From Streptomyces sp. R28 (GTDB lineage: Bacteria; Actinomycetota; Actinomycetes; Streptomycetales; Streptomycetaceae): a stretch of DNA of 64,000 nt. Position 1 is the first letter of the stretch. Each line of letters begins with the position of its first letter. Of the stretch, positions 32,701-37,696 are shown in pieces. The stretch is from positions 2,035,001 to 2,099,000 of the forward strand of contig NZ_CP163439.1 in NCBI RefSeq assembly GCF_041052385.1, read 5' to 3'. The notes beneath the pieces were generated by a model. That model was not told the DNA's origin. It did no database searches and saw only the letters and a program-made list of their open reading frames with translations. The position numbers and the translations under genes were made by a program.

Positions 32701-35455
32701 GGAAGCCGTCGGCCCGCTCGCCGTAGGCGCGGGCCAGCAGCACGACCAGGGCGTGCAGGGCACCGTCCAGGAGGGCGGGGTTGAGCACGACTCCGTCGAG
32801 CGAGGCGCCGTCGGGCAGTTCGAGGGTGCCGAGGGCCTCCCCGTCGCCGAGCCGGACCTCGGTGAGGGCGCGCATACGGGGGCCGTAGTCCAGGCCGTGA
32901 GCGCGCAGGATGTCGTAGCAGTCGGTGTGGCCGACCGACTCGGCGCAGCGGGCGGCGACGGCGGCCGGGTCGGCCGGCGCCGGGCGTTCGGCGGCTGCGG
33001 GGTGGATCTCGCCGGCCGCGACCACCCGCTCGTCGGCGGTGAGTTCGAAGCCGACCGTGTCGCGCTCGCGCCACAGCTGGACCAGCGCGGTGCGCGGCCC
33101 GGTGGCGTAGGAGAGCAGCTGCTCGAAGGAGACCTTGCGCAGCCGGACCGGTCCGCCGAGGGAGAGTTCGCCGGCCGCGCGGGCCAGTTCCAGCTGTCCG
33201 GCGGCGGGCAGGACGGGCTCGGCGTCGACGCGGTGGTCGGCGAGGTAGAACTCGGTGCCGGTGCGGGAGCTGCGGTAGGCGAGGGTGTCCAGGGTGGAGA
33301 CGTTCTCGTCCAGCATGGGGTGCGGGCCGGGGCCGGTGACCCGGTCGGCGGACGCGCCGCCGTCCGGGCCGGTCAGCCAGCAGCGGCGGCCCTCGAAGGG
33401 GTACGTCGGCAGCGGCACGCGGCCGCGCTCCTCGCCCTCGAACCAGGCCGCCCAGTCGACGGCGGCGCCGGCCTGCCAGGCGCGGGCCACGCCGTCCCAG
33501 GGGCCGTCGGTCACGCCGAGGGCGACACCGCGGACCTCGTCGTGGGCGCCGCGCACGGTGATACGGGTGCGGGCGGCGGGCGGTACGGGGCCGTCGCCGG
33601 TCAGCGCGTCCTGGAGCCGCAGCGCCCCGGTCACGCAGGCGGCGGCCCGGGCCGCGAGTCCGTCGCCGTGCACCGCGACCGGGGTGAGGCCCCAGTCGAG
33701 CCACAGCTTGCCGAGCGCGTACTGCACGGCGAACGCCCGCCCCCGCTCGCCGAGTCGGTCGGCGCCCGCGGCGAGTGCGGCCTCGTGGTGCCCGGCGAAG
33801 GCGGGCTCGGCGGCGGCCCACCGGGCGGCCAGGCCCGCCGCGTCCGGGACGTCCTCGGCGAAGACGAAGGAGACCTCGCCGGTCCCGGGCCGCTCGGGGA
33901 CCGGGGCCTGGCGCAGCGCCCCGGCGAGGGCGGCGCGGTCGGAGCCGGTGACGGCGAGCCGGTACTCGTGGGCGCGGCGGCCCACGGCCAGCGTGTAGGC
34001 GACGTCGGCGAGCGCGGCAGGGTCGTCGCCGTCGAGGTGGGCGGCCAGGTTCCGCGCGGCCGTGGCGAGCGCGGTCGCGGTACGGGCGGACACCACCAGC
34101 AGGTGCTGCGCGCGGTGCGCGTCACCGGTGACGGGGGCGGGCGGGGCCTCCTGGAGGATCGCGTGCGCGTTGGTGCCGCCGATGCCGAAGGAGCTGACGC
34201 CCGCGCGCAGCGGTCCCTCCCCTGTCCAGGGGGTGGTGTCGGTGCTCACCTTGAAGGGGCCGGCCGCGAAGTCGATGGCCGGGTTGGGGGTGGTGTGGTT
34301 GATGGTCGGCACCAGCGTCCGGTGCTTCATCATCAGCACCGTCTTGATCACACCGGCCACACCGGCCGCCGCGTCGAGGTGGCCGATGTTGGACTTCACC
34401 GAGCCGATGGCGCAGAACCCGGTGTCGGCGGTGGACTCCCGGAATGCCCGGGTGAGTGCCGAGACCTCGACCGGGTCGCCGAGGCGGGTGGCGGTGCCGT
34501 GTGCCTCGACGTATCCGATGGAGCGGGGGTCGACGCCGGAGACGGTGTGCGCCTCGCGGATGACGGCGGTCTGGCCGGCGGCGCCGGGCGCGGCGAAGCT
34601 CACCTTGCCGGAGCCGTCGTTGTTGGTGGCCGTGCCCTTGATGACGGCGTGGATGGTGTCCCGGTCCGCGATGGCGTCCCGCAGGAGTTTGAGGACCAGG
34701 ACACCGACGCCGTTGCCGAGGACGGTGCCGCCGGCGTCCGCGTCGAAGGTGCGCACGTGCCCGTCCGGGGACAGGATCGCGCCCTCCTCGTACAGGTACC
34801 CCTTGGCCTGCGGCAGTTTCACGGTGACACCGCCGGCCAGCGCCATGTCGCACTCGCCGTTGGTCAGGCCCTGGCAGGCCAGATGGAGGGCGACGAGTGA
34901 GGTGGAGCAGGCCGTCTGGACGGCGTAGCTGGGGCCTTTGAGGTCGAGCTTGTACGACAGCCGGGTGGCCAGGAAGTCCTTGTCGTTGCCGACCATCACC
35001 GCGAAGTGGTCGGAGGTGGCGGTCTGGTCGACGTGGGGCAGGACCTGCTGCTGGAGGTAGGTGTTGATGGCCGCGCCGGCGTAGACGCTGATCAGCCCGT
35101 CGTAGCGGGCCGGGTCGTAGCCGGCGTGCTCCAGGGCGGCGTGACCGGCCGTCAGCAGGATGCGGTGCTGCGGGTCGGTGATCGCGGCCTCGGCCGGGGT
35201 GAACTCGAAGTACCCGGTGTCGAACAGGTCGACGTCCGGGATGACCCCGTGGGCGGGGACGTACTGCGGGTCGTCCAGCAGCCGGGCGGGCACCCCCCCC
35301 GCCGCCAGTTCCTCGCGGCTGAAGCGGGTGATGCCCTCGCCGCCCTCGCTCAGCAGGCGCCAGAAGGAGTCCAGGTCGTCGGCGCCGGGGAAACGCCCGG
35401 CCATGCCGATGATGGCGACGTCCGTCTCGGCAACCGTCGGAACCGGGTTGTTCAC
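20786..35455 (-). CDS. Trans-AT PKS, three modules: KS-DH-KR-ACP, KS-DH-KR-ACP, KS-DH-KR-MT-ACP
   Basis: A 4889-residue protein starting at GTG with AAGGAG 10 bases upstream. Module 1: KS 10-432 (QTACSTSL), AT remnant about 525-685, DH about 700-985 (HRVDAEPVLP), KR about 1000-1390, ACP 1435. Module 2: KS 1538-1965, DH about 2110-2400 (HVIEGRPLLA, final Pro lost; PPALLDGALR), KR about 2612, ACP 2905. Module 3: KS 3000-3435, DH about 3630-3790 (canonical HVVDGRPILPG), KR about 4076, C-methyltransferase (EIGAGTGG, 4519), ACP 4772. A helical tail at about 4850-4889 looks like a docking element. The three dehydrating modules, methylation only in the third, would build the methylated triene of the inthomycin/oxazolomycin left half. 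The KR motif after HAAG reads LRD, ADE and LVN in order. No functional AT is seen. Its stop overlaps the formylglycine loader start. Confidence 0.93.
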   Translation of the reverse strand: MNNPVPTVAETDVAIIGMAGRFPGADDLDSFWRLLSEGGEGITRFSREELAAGGVPARLLDDPQYVPAHGVIPDVDLFDTGYFEFTPAEAAITDPQHRILLTAGHAALEHAGYDPARYDGLISVYAGAAINTYLQQQVLPHVDQTATSDHFAVMVGNDKDFLATRLSYKLDLKGPSYAVQTACSTSLVALHLACQGLTNGECDMALAGGVTVKLPQAKGYLYEEGAILSPDGHVRTFDADAGGTVLGNGVGVLVLKLLRDAIADRDTIHAVIKGTATNNDGSGKVSFAAPGAAGQTAVIREAHTVSGVDPRSIGYVEAHGTATRLGDPVEVSALTRAFRESTADTGFCAIGSVKSNIGHLDAAAGVAGVIKTVLMMKHRTLVPTINHTTPNPAIDFAAGPFKVSTDTTPWTGEGPLRAGVSSFGIGGTNAHAILQEAPPAPVTGDAHRAQHLLVVSARTATALATAARNLAAHLDGDDPAALADVAYTLAVGRRAHEYRLAVTGSDRAALAGALRQAPVPERPGTGEVSFVFAEDVPDAAGLAARWAAAEPAFAGHHEAALAAGADRLGERGRAFAVQYALGKLWLDWGLTPVAVHGDGLAARAAACVTGALRLQDALTGDGPVPPAARTRITVRGAHDEVRGVALGVTDGPWDGVARAWQAGAAVDWAAWFEGEERGRVPLPTYPFEGRRCWLTGPDGGASADRVTGPGPHPMLDENVSTLDTLAYRSSRTGTEFYLADHRVDAEPVLPAAGQLELARAAGELSLGGPVRLRKVSFEQLLSYATGPRTALVQLWRERDTVGFELTADERVVAAGEIHPAAAERPAPADPAAVAARCAESVGHTDCYDILRAHGLDYGPRMRALTEVRLGDGEALGTLELPDGASLDGVVLNPALLDGALHALVVLLARAYGERADGFLPLALGELTVHAPVTGACHVHVTAGRLGERTAHADLTVVDTHGQVLARLHDLAVRVLSEPRESALLVRRWTAVPTEPTGAPLGETAAVVTADPARGAQLAAHLTALGIGTVTRALDPATAPDVALVDEPTPEQALHAVRTLLAARPTAPVRVLLLHRHDTDGPRPEHAALAAFARTVRAENPLLEVQAVGLAEDVTEADALADELAGHGRDPEVAHTAQGRRIPQAEPAPAAAPAAVRDGGVYVVTGGAGGLGRAVAGRLLSRADARVVLLGRSERPADLDERLAYARVDVSDPDALTARLASIREEFGPLTGVVHAAGVLRDGFALNKSAEDLAAVLAPKAAGLRALDAATADDPLDFFVAFSSIAAHIGNPGQTDYAYANAYLEAYAERHGRITAIAWPMWADGGMRQSTGAAADIAARTGFGVLPTQAGLDLFEQALGTPGALVAAYGDLRTITTALTAPAARAARTAPDTAPAEGSGPRDEALRLLRELIAAETGLDPAEVAEDAPFDRLGIDSLMIAKLNRELDRHFDALSKTLFFEYATLGELAGYFAEHHAAELTGGTPAAAAAAPVTPTAEGTAPRPRRAPRRTVRAGVAEPAEPAEPAEPAEDNAEADAIAVIGLAGRYPAADDLDELWTGLTEGRDAISEIPAERWDSSRWYDPDPAAPGLAHTRWGGFLRDVDRFDPLFFGISPRQAELMDPQERLFLQNAWHVLEDAGYRRSALAGRPVGVYVGVMYGEYQFHGALDALRGGRPLTGSSFATIANRVSHALDLSGPSMALDTMCSSSLTAIHLACESLRRGESELAIAGGVNVSVHPYKFAFLSQGRFLSSDGRCRAFGAGGHGYVPGEGVGAVLLKPYRKALADGDRIHGLILGSAVNHGARTNGYSVPNPRAQQRAIDTALEQAGVTPQDIGYVEAHGTGTALGDPIELTGLTHAYRSAEAAPGTWPIGSVKSNIGHLESAAGIAGLTKVLLQFRHRTLVPSLHSAELNPNIDFERSPFRVQRELSAWPDSDRPRRAGLSSFGAGGANAHLVLEESPNPDPVTGVPAGEQRTGEPVLFLLSARDEERLRAYAASAARFVETECVPLADLCFTTQVGREPLDARLAVAVTDGGELVAALRRFADGGPAPDLADAGPAAEPARRWLGGADVDWAAWHAGRPGPAPRRVRAPQYPFAAERYWIPLDPDLGTAAPHPLVDANESTVGEIRFRKTLRAHDPLLRDHVIEGRPLLAGAATLEFVRAAAELAEPGTRHALREVVWGRAVELADGERELYVSFRPDGTGLAFEVYSGTGADRTTHARGSAVPAQAVPEAAEALAALRARLSVVRDGPTTYTEYAAAGFAYGPSFHVIDEIRVGPGEALVRLAQAGPAPATQLPPALLDGALRACHWTGRTTAPRPGELAVPFSLGALDSFAALPEVCHAHARLAGESAGVRRFDVTVYDDQGHVLASVRDFAGRLPGTQAALAGPAAGARAEPEPASGEPRLYEPYWRPTADPEPADAAATLVLLGRHPELESALAATGRWRRVVAVGEDTGRLAFLADEDGLDVAVVLGDADDGSPADLLDRACAPVLDVLDAARTGVLPGRVRCLALHTHNAGEDRPEWAALAGFARSTGPVAPRLELLTLGVDIAAPAAEVARAVAVELRAAPRAAGLEVRRTASGERQVRALRPLTDPAGPADVPLRDGGVYVVTGGAGAIGRVLAEHLARTHAAKLVLIGRSEPDEHSRAWHRTLTGLGAEVLALRADVARADELGAALAAARDRFGALHGVFHLAGVADEGRADGDRERFARLLGAKTHGLVHLDRLTREDPLDLFVVFSSVSSLIGDFGAAGYATANRFADLYTVLRDRRVSRGAGHGRSLSLAWPLWAVGGVDGLVREEELAAYTRRSGMRALTAQAGLDLLARSFAPGAPWLVPAWGDPAAVDAALTSTPAPSRPLAPQPVDAARADRLRDRLVEHLREVLGGVLKLPAGRLDSRVPLDDYGLDSVLVMESNSLLGKDFPGLRGTVFFEFRTVDELAGHILTEQADAVTRLFPEETEPARQQTQPSQQDAAPVPASVPAPGPHTPPVRRDADEPIAVIGISGRYPQADTLEEFWRNLAEGRDCVTEVPADRWDADALFDADPAAPGRSYSRWGGFLSDVDSFDSLFFQIAPKQARTMDPQERLFLQTAWSALENAGYPPSRIPAPRHGGQGHDAGVFVGVMWDDYAILAAAESVRGNHQVVLANRSAIANQVSYFGDFRGPSVVIDTACSASLVAVHQACESIRRGECSYAIAGGVNVAVHPDKYVHLSRKTMLSADGRCRAFGAGGTGYVPGEGVGAVVLKRLSDAVRDGDTVHAVIRASAVNHGGRTSGYTVPNPQAQQALVEQTLAAAGIDARTIGCVEAHGTGTALGDPIEHTALAQAFARHTGDKGFCAIGSVKSAIGHLEGAAGIAGLTKAVLQVRHGTLLPTLHAEELNPVIDFENSPFTVQRETAPWPRAHDGDGRPLPRRAAVSSFGAGGTNAHVVVEEYMTPEPAPAGPEQAELIVLSARDEDRLRARAADLGRALAEPGAPRLADVAHTLRVGREPLAVRLAFVAADLADAAAKLAAVGRGEGGQWLHRGRVEQHPALAGLLTDGVGGADFLAAQIAAGADDLLGRLWVSGVTVDWDLLHRLRPAERRRVPLPTYPFERVRHWLDTTPAAAPAQGPRRWERRLAADEPVLRDHVVDGRPILPGVGHLDLVAEASGGLAGRACTDVRWVVPLALSGAEETVAVAFDGDRYEIRGADDAVRSCGRLAAAPAAPAPLDVTALRARLDEGAGEDSFYRALAGQGLPYGPFFRRVRQVWTGRDEVLGRIGEPAGDDPAHALHPGVLDAALHTVAALLVRRRGEHARPMLPFAADRVEVFGAVPTTGWSYVRETGTDRCEVLLCDDTGAVRVRFEGLTYREAKPSAVVVHRPAWTARPAEERAEAARGVLLVGERLDAEPATGIARAHHGADVRRLPVGPGGLADAELDRALAGSGAPDLVYFLATAPGREPAGRPELRALTDRGPVALYRLVRALARHGLLERETRLKVVTTDVHPLQAGDDSSPWAAGTAGLAAVAAKEFPALRVALVDVRAAEAAQAADAIVAEPFPARPVPVSLRAGVRRVRTLERVELPAAAPRFRPGGVYLVVGGLGAVGRDTCRHLARAYGAKLVVVGRSPLDETRRQTVAELEKAGAEVRYLALDATDPDALKEAVDLAVQEFGALHGVINAAMVLVNQVLRELPEDALRTALESKTDSTWSLLHAVREVPLDFALLYSSGVAFEGNHGQAGYAAGCTFADAFALHAARTLPFPVRVLNLGYWHAGGDPERERVLRRFGAAGIRPLSAEQGMTVVERTLAAGLPQVFALDADRPILDNLGIDPDRTLSVLPGGAPDPLPEVRFPGVPGADRELAAHQRAVAEAEDLALRLLASVLDRAGLSGAGEASREELAARLGVVPEHAALFQAQLDMLAEAGRLTVTDGGRLRPTGRSTEPEEELIAELGRLTERHPSLAPVVTLLADCLTALPDVLTGRRPAMEILFPDGSAERVAAVYRGDPVTDRCNGEVARLVAEQVEARRAADPAAPVRILEIGAGTGGTTAAVLAALAPYGDGIEYVFTDVSPAFVRKARNRFGAQYPFTRFEVLDIEADPAGQGMTPGAHDMVLATNVLHATRRLSDTLTGAKRLLRRGGALLLVEGTRARHQLALVFGLTAGWWVFSDPEQRMPRSPLASERQWRDALAACGFTDISAAAPTTEAGPAFQSVIAAVSDGVVPGDGPAPATGHEPRRTTAPPPAPGSAVAPTAPAAPVSPAAQDDTLRQVTDVFARVLEMTPDRLDPDLTFENYGVDSLVVLELTRALEAVYGPQPATLLFERITIRQLAGHFGARAHSPGTPETADTPVTPVTPVTPVTPVTTPQPTTPAAPEPAPAGDAERLVAGLSDAAVDELLAELLSQRGESEGGGR
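20937..20987. repeat. 9-bp tandem repeats in the C-terminal linker
   Basis: Five or so units of GGGGTGACC (plus strand) encode a Thr-Pro-Val linker just after the last ACP of the trimodular PKS and before its helical docking tail. In frame and purely coding. Confidence 0.85.
30870..30910. repeat. 9-bp tandem repeats in an interdomain linker
   Basis: Four units of TCGGCGGGY encode an Ala-Glu-Pro linker between ACP 1 and KS 2 of the trimodular PKS. Confidence 0.82.
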
Positions 35456-35465
35456 TGGCCCAACA

Positions 35466-35471
35466 CTCCTT
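35466..35471 (-). promoter_or_regulatory. Strong Shine-Dalgarno of the trimodular PKS
   Basis: AAGGAG at the end of an A-run (AAAAAAGGAG) lies 10 bases before a GTG codon. It decides the start of the 4889-residue PKS, which has no ATG nearby. Confidence 0.75.
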
Positions 35472-35535
35472 TTTTCCTGCGCTCACTTGGGGACGAGACG
35501 TGCTCCGGTCGGCGACGAACCAGGGCGGACACGCC

Positions 35536-36687
35536 TTAGCGGGCAGCCGCTTCCGCGAGGATGGTGTCGCCGTGGTACCAGGGGTTTCCGGCGGCCTCGG
35601 AGATGAGGTTGCGTGACCGCGTCTCGTGTGCGCGGCCGAGCGCCAGCGTGAGGTGCTGGACGAACTCCAGGGCGGTGAAGTACTTCCGCATGAAGGTGGG
35701 TTCGGCCATGGGGACCTCGATCACCTCGATGTTCCCGTTCTCCGGGCGGTCGCTCGTGAGCAGGCCCGTCAGGTTCTTCCGCTTCGCCTGTGTGTACTCG
35801 TCGTCGTCCGCGTCGGCGAAGACCAGCACGCTGTGCTTGCGCGTCGGGTCCGACAGGGTCGCCACCTCGCTGTGGCAGAACTCGTGGAAATAGTTGCGGG
35901 TGGCCGGCACCATGGCGATCTCGTTGAGGTGCATCTTGGCCAGCTTGAGCAGGCTCTCGTGCCACACCGGCGAGGCGATCATGATGATGTTCGCGTCCCG
36001 GCTGCGCAGGGCCGCCGTGCGCGCCAACTCCCGGTGCGCGTCGGTGAAGTCGTGGGCCAGGTGGCCGGGGAGCGCCCGCACCTCGTCGCCGAAGTCCTGC
36101 GGGACCAGGCCCAGCCGGAAGAAGACGTCCAGCAGGATGGCGAAGTACTGCCCCACGTGGAACAGGGGGTACTCACGGTCGGGCTCGCTCAGCTCCCAGC
36201 GGAGGATGGACACACCGGCCTCCCGGCCCAGTTCTGCCAGGCGCCCGCCGGAGGTGAGCAGGACCATCCGGTCGTGGGCGTGCGCGAGTGCGTGGAAGGC
36301 CCGCGCGGGCTCCAGGGAGTGGCCGCTGTAGGAGCTCAGGATGATCAGGGTTTGGTCGTCGTCGATGACGGAGGACGGCAGCAGGTACGCGTGGTCGTAG
36401 TCGTTGAAGACGTGGAACTCCACCTCGGTGCCCGTGGAGATGAAGAAGGCGCGGACGACATCGGAGACGATCGCCGAGCACCCCATGCCGGTGAAGACCA
36501 CACGCTTGAAGTGACCTGCGGCGATACGGGCGCGCAGGCTGTCGGTCAGCTCGTCCAGCGAGTATTCGTCGGACTTCGTGAAACCCTTCCGGTAATTCAC
36601 GGAGAGAAATTCCTCGTATCGGTCCATTCGAGTACGCACGTACACAGCCTCTTTTCGGAAAATGAGAGTGGATACTTTCTCGTTCAT
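35536..36687 (-). CDS. SIS-domain protein, phosphoglucose/phosphomannose isomerase-like
   Basis: A protein of about 383 residues with two SIS-type halves. The first has VVFTGMGCSA and a following LSSYSGHS loop, which resembles the phosphosugar-binding Ser/Thr loop of SIS domains. The second has PVWHES and NYFHEFCHSE, recalling the N-E-I/H region of bacterial bifunctional phosphoglucose/phosphomannose isomerases. It sits between the SDR gene (11 bases downstream of its stop) and the giant PKS, probably in one operon. Its role in an oxazole polyketide pathway is unknown: no sugar is expected in oxazolomycin-type products, so it may act on a primary-metabolite precursor or have been repurposed. 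The start is ambiguous. The ATG at 36687 lacks a clear ribosome site, while a GTG at 36639 has AAGAGG 8 bases upstream. Confidence 0.8.
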   Translation of the reverse strand: MNEKVSTLIFRKEAVYVRTRMDRYEEFLSVNYRKGFTKSDEYSLDELTDSLRARIAAGHFKRVVFTGMGCSAIVSDVVRAFFISTGTEVEFHVFNDYDHAYLLPSSVIDDDQTLIILSSYSGHSLEPARAFHALAHAHDRMVLLTSGGRLAELGREAGVSILRWELSEPDREYPLFHVGQYFAILLDVFFRLGLVPQDFGDEVRALPGHLAHDFTDAHRELARTAALRSRDANIIMIASPVWHESLLKLAKMHLNEIAMVPATRNYFHEFCHSEVATLSDPTRKHSVLVFADADDDEYTQAKRKNLTGLLTSDRPENGNIEVIEVPMAEPTFMRKYFTALEFVQHLTLALGRAHETRSRNLISEAAGNPWYHGDTILAEAAAR

Positions 36688-36697
36688 GCCACGAGAA

Positions 36698-37438
36698 TCA
36701 CCACATGAACTGTCCACCGTCCACGATCAACTTCTGACCGGTAACGTACGAGGACTTCTCCCCGATCAGGAATTCCAACGCGTCGGCCATCATGTCGACA
36801 TCCCCGATGCGTCGCTGCGGGATCTCATCGAGCAACTTGTCGCGGTAGTGCGGTTCATCGGTCCGGAATCGCGTGCGCATCTCCTCGGTGTCAATCATTC
36901 CGGGAATGAGCGAGTTGACGCGAATGGTCGGAGCGAGTTCCATCGCAAGGCATTTCGTGAAGTGCAGGAGCCCCGCCTTGCTGGCGCAGTAGTTCAGCCC
37001 GTCGAGCCGCGGGCGGATCCCCGTGGTGGCCGCGACGTTCACCACCGAGCCGCCGCCCGCGTCGAGCATCCTCGGCGCGAGCGTGCGCGTGAGATAGAAC
37101 GGCGCGGACAGGTTGGCCGCGATCACCTGGTCCCAGTCGTCGAACGACATGTCGAGGAAGGGACGGTCGATGTTCCGCCCGGCGTTGTTGACCAGCACCT
37201 TCGGCGCCCCGTACGCCGCGAGCAGCTCGCCCGCCACGGCCGCCACCGCGTCGGGGTCCGCCAGGTCGGCCCGCACGGCCCGGAAGGAGTCGCCGAACTC
37301 GCGCTCGGCCGCGCCGGCCGAGTCCTTGTCGTTCCGGTAGAGCGCCACGACCCGGTACCCCAACGACACCAGGCGCCCACTCAGTCCGAGCCCGATACCT
37401 TTGGTACCGCCGGTCACGACCGCGAATTCCTTGTGCAC
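36698..37438 (-). CDS. SDR-family oxidoreductase (FabG-like 3-oxoacyl reductase)
   Basis: A protein of about 246 residues of the classical short-chain dehydrogenase family: N-terminal TGGTKGIG cofactor motif, NNAG, a Ser before the YCASKAG active-site Tyr-Lys, and a C-terminal substrate-loop region ending DGGQFMW. It most likely uses NADP(H); the specific substrate cannot be read. I chose the GTG start because AGGAG lies 8 bases upstream; an ATG two codons earlier is only 2 bases from AGGAG. It is the first gene of the left operon, followed 11 bases later by the SIS gene. It could reduce a tethered or released ketone during assembly or tailoring. Confidence 0.85.
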   Translation of the reverse strand: MHKEFAVVTGGTKGIGLGLSGRLVSLGYRVVALYRNDKDSAGAAEREFGDSFRAVRADLADPDAVAAVAGELLAAYGAPKVLVNNAGRNIDRPFLDMSFDDWDQVIAANLSAPFYLTRTLAPRMLDAGGGSVVNVAATTGIRPRLDGLNYCASKAGLLHFTKCLAMELAPTIRVNSLIPGMIDTEEMRTRFRTDEPHYRDKLLDEIPQRRIGDVDMMADALEFLIGEKSSYVTGQKLIVDGGQFMW

Positions 37439-37609
37439 CCTCATGTCTCCTGTACGCATTCGCCGGACTCGCCGGAACAATAAACTCTGCTGATCCTGTG
37501 ACGAGCCCAGGAAGAATCAGCCGTGGGATGTTGCCAGGGGTAGGAATACCGGCCGGACATCGGCGGACCGGCGGAGGCTGCCTGCAGAAGGCGCGGCGCC
37601 CTTTTCGGG

Positions 37610-37648
37610 GATCCCGCTCAGAGATCCCGCTCAGAGATCTCACTCGGA
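37610..37648. repeat. Three 13-bp direct repeats upstream of the SDR operon
   Basis: GATCCCGCTCAGA occurs twice back-to-back, followed by a third variant GATCTCACTCGGA. It lies in the 258-bp gap between the P450 stop and the SDR start, just downstream of a possible minus-strand promoter. An operator or other transcript-level element is possible; nothing shows which. Confidence 0.7.
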
Positions 37649-37658
37649 CAGCTTGCTC

Positions 37659-37688
37659 AGCCTAGCTCGATTGCATTCACTCCAGCAA
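37659..37688 (-). promoter_or_regulatory. Possible sigma-70-type promoter of the left operon
   Basis: On the minus strand TTGCTG is followed, after 18 bases, by TAGGCT. Both are fair matches to the Streptomyces housekeeping -35 and -10 consensus (TTGACN, TANNNT). It points at the SDR gene and the long downstream operon. It is a sequence resemblance only. Confidence 0.35.
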
Positions 37689-37696
37689 GGCCGATT

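Noticed and set aside
37588..37604. GC-rich imperfect hairpin downstream of the P450 gene
   Set aside because: Short, bulged and without a T-tract, so not convincing as a terminator.
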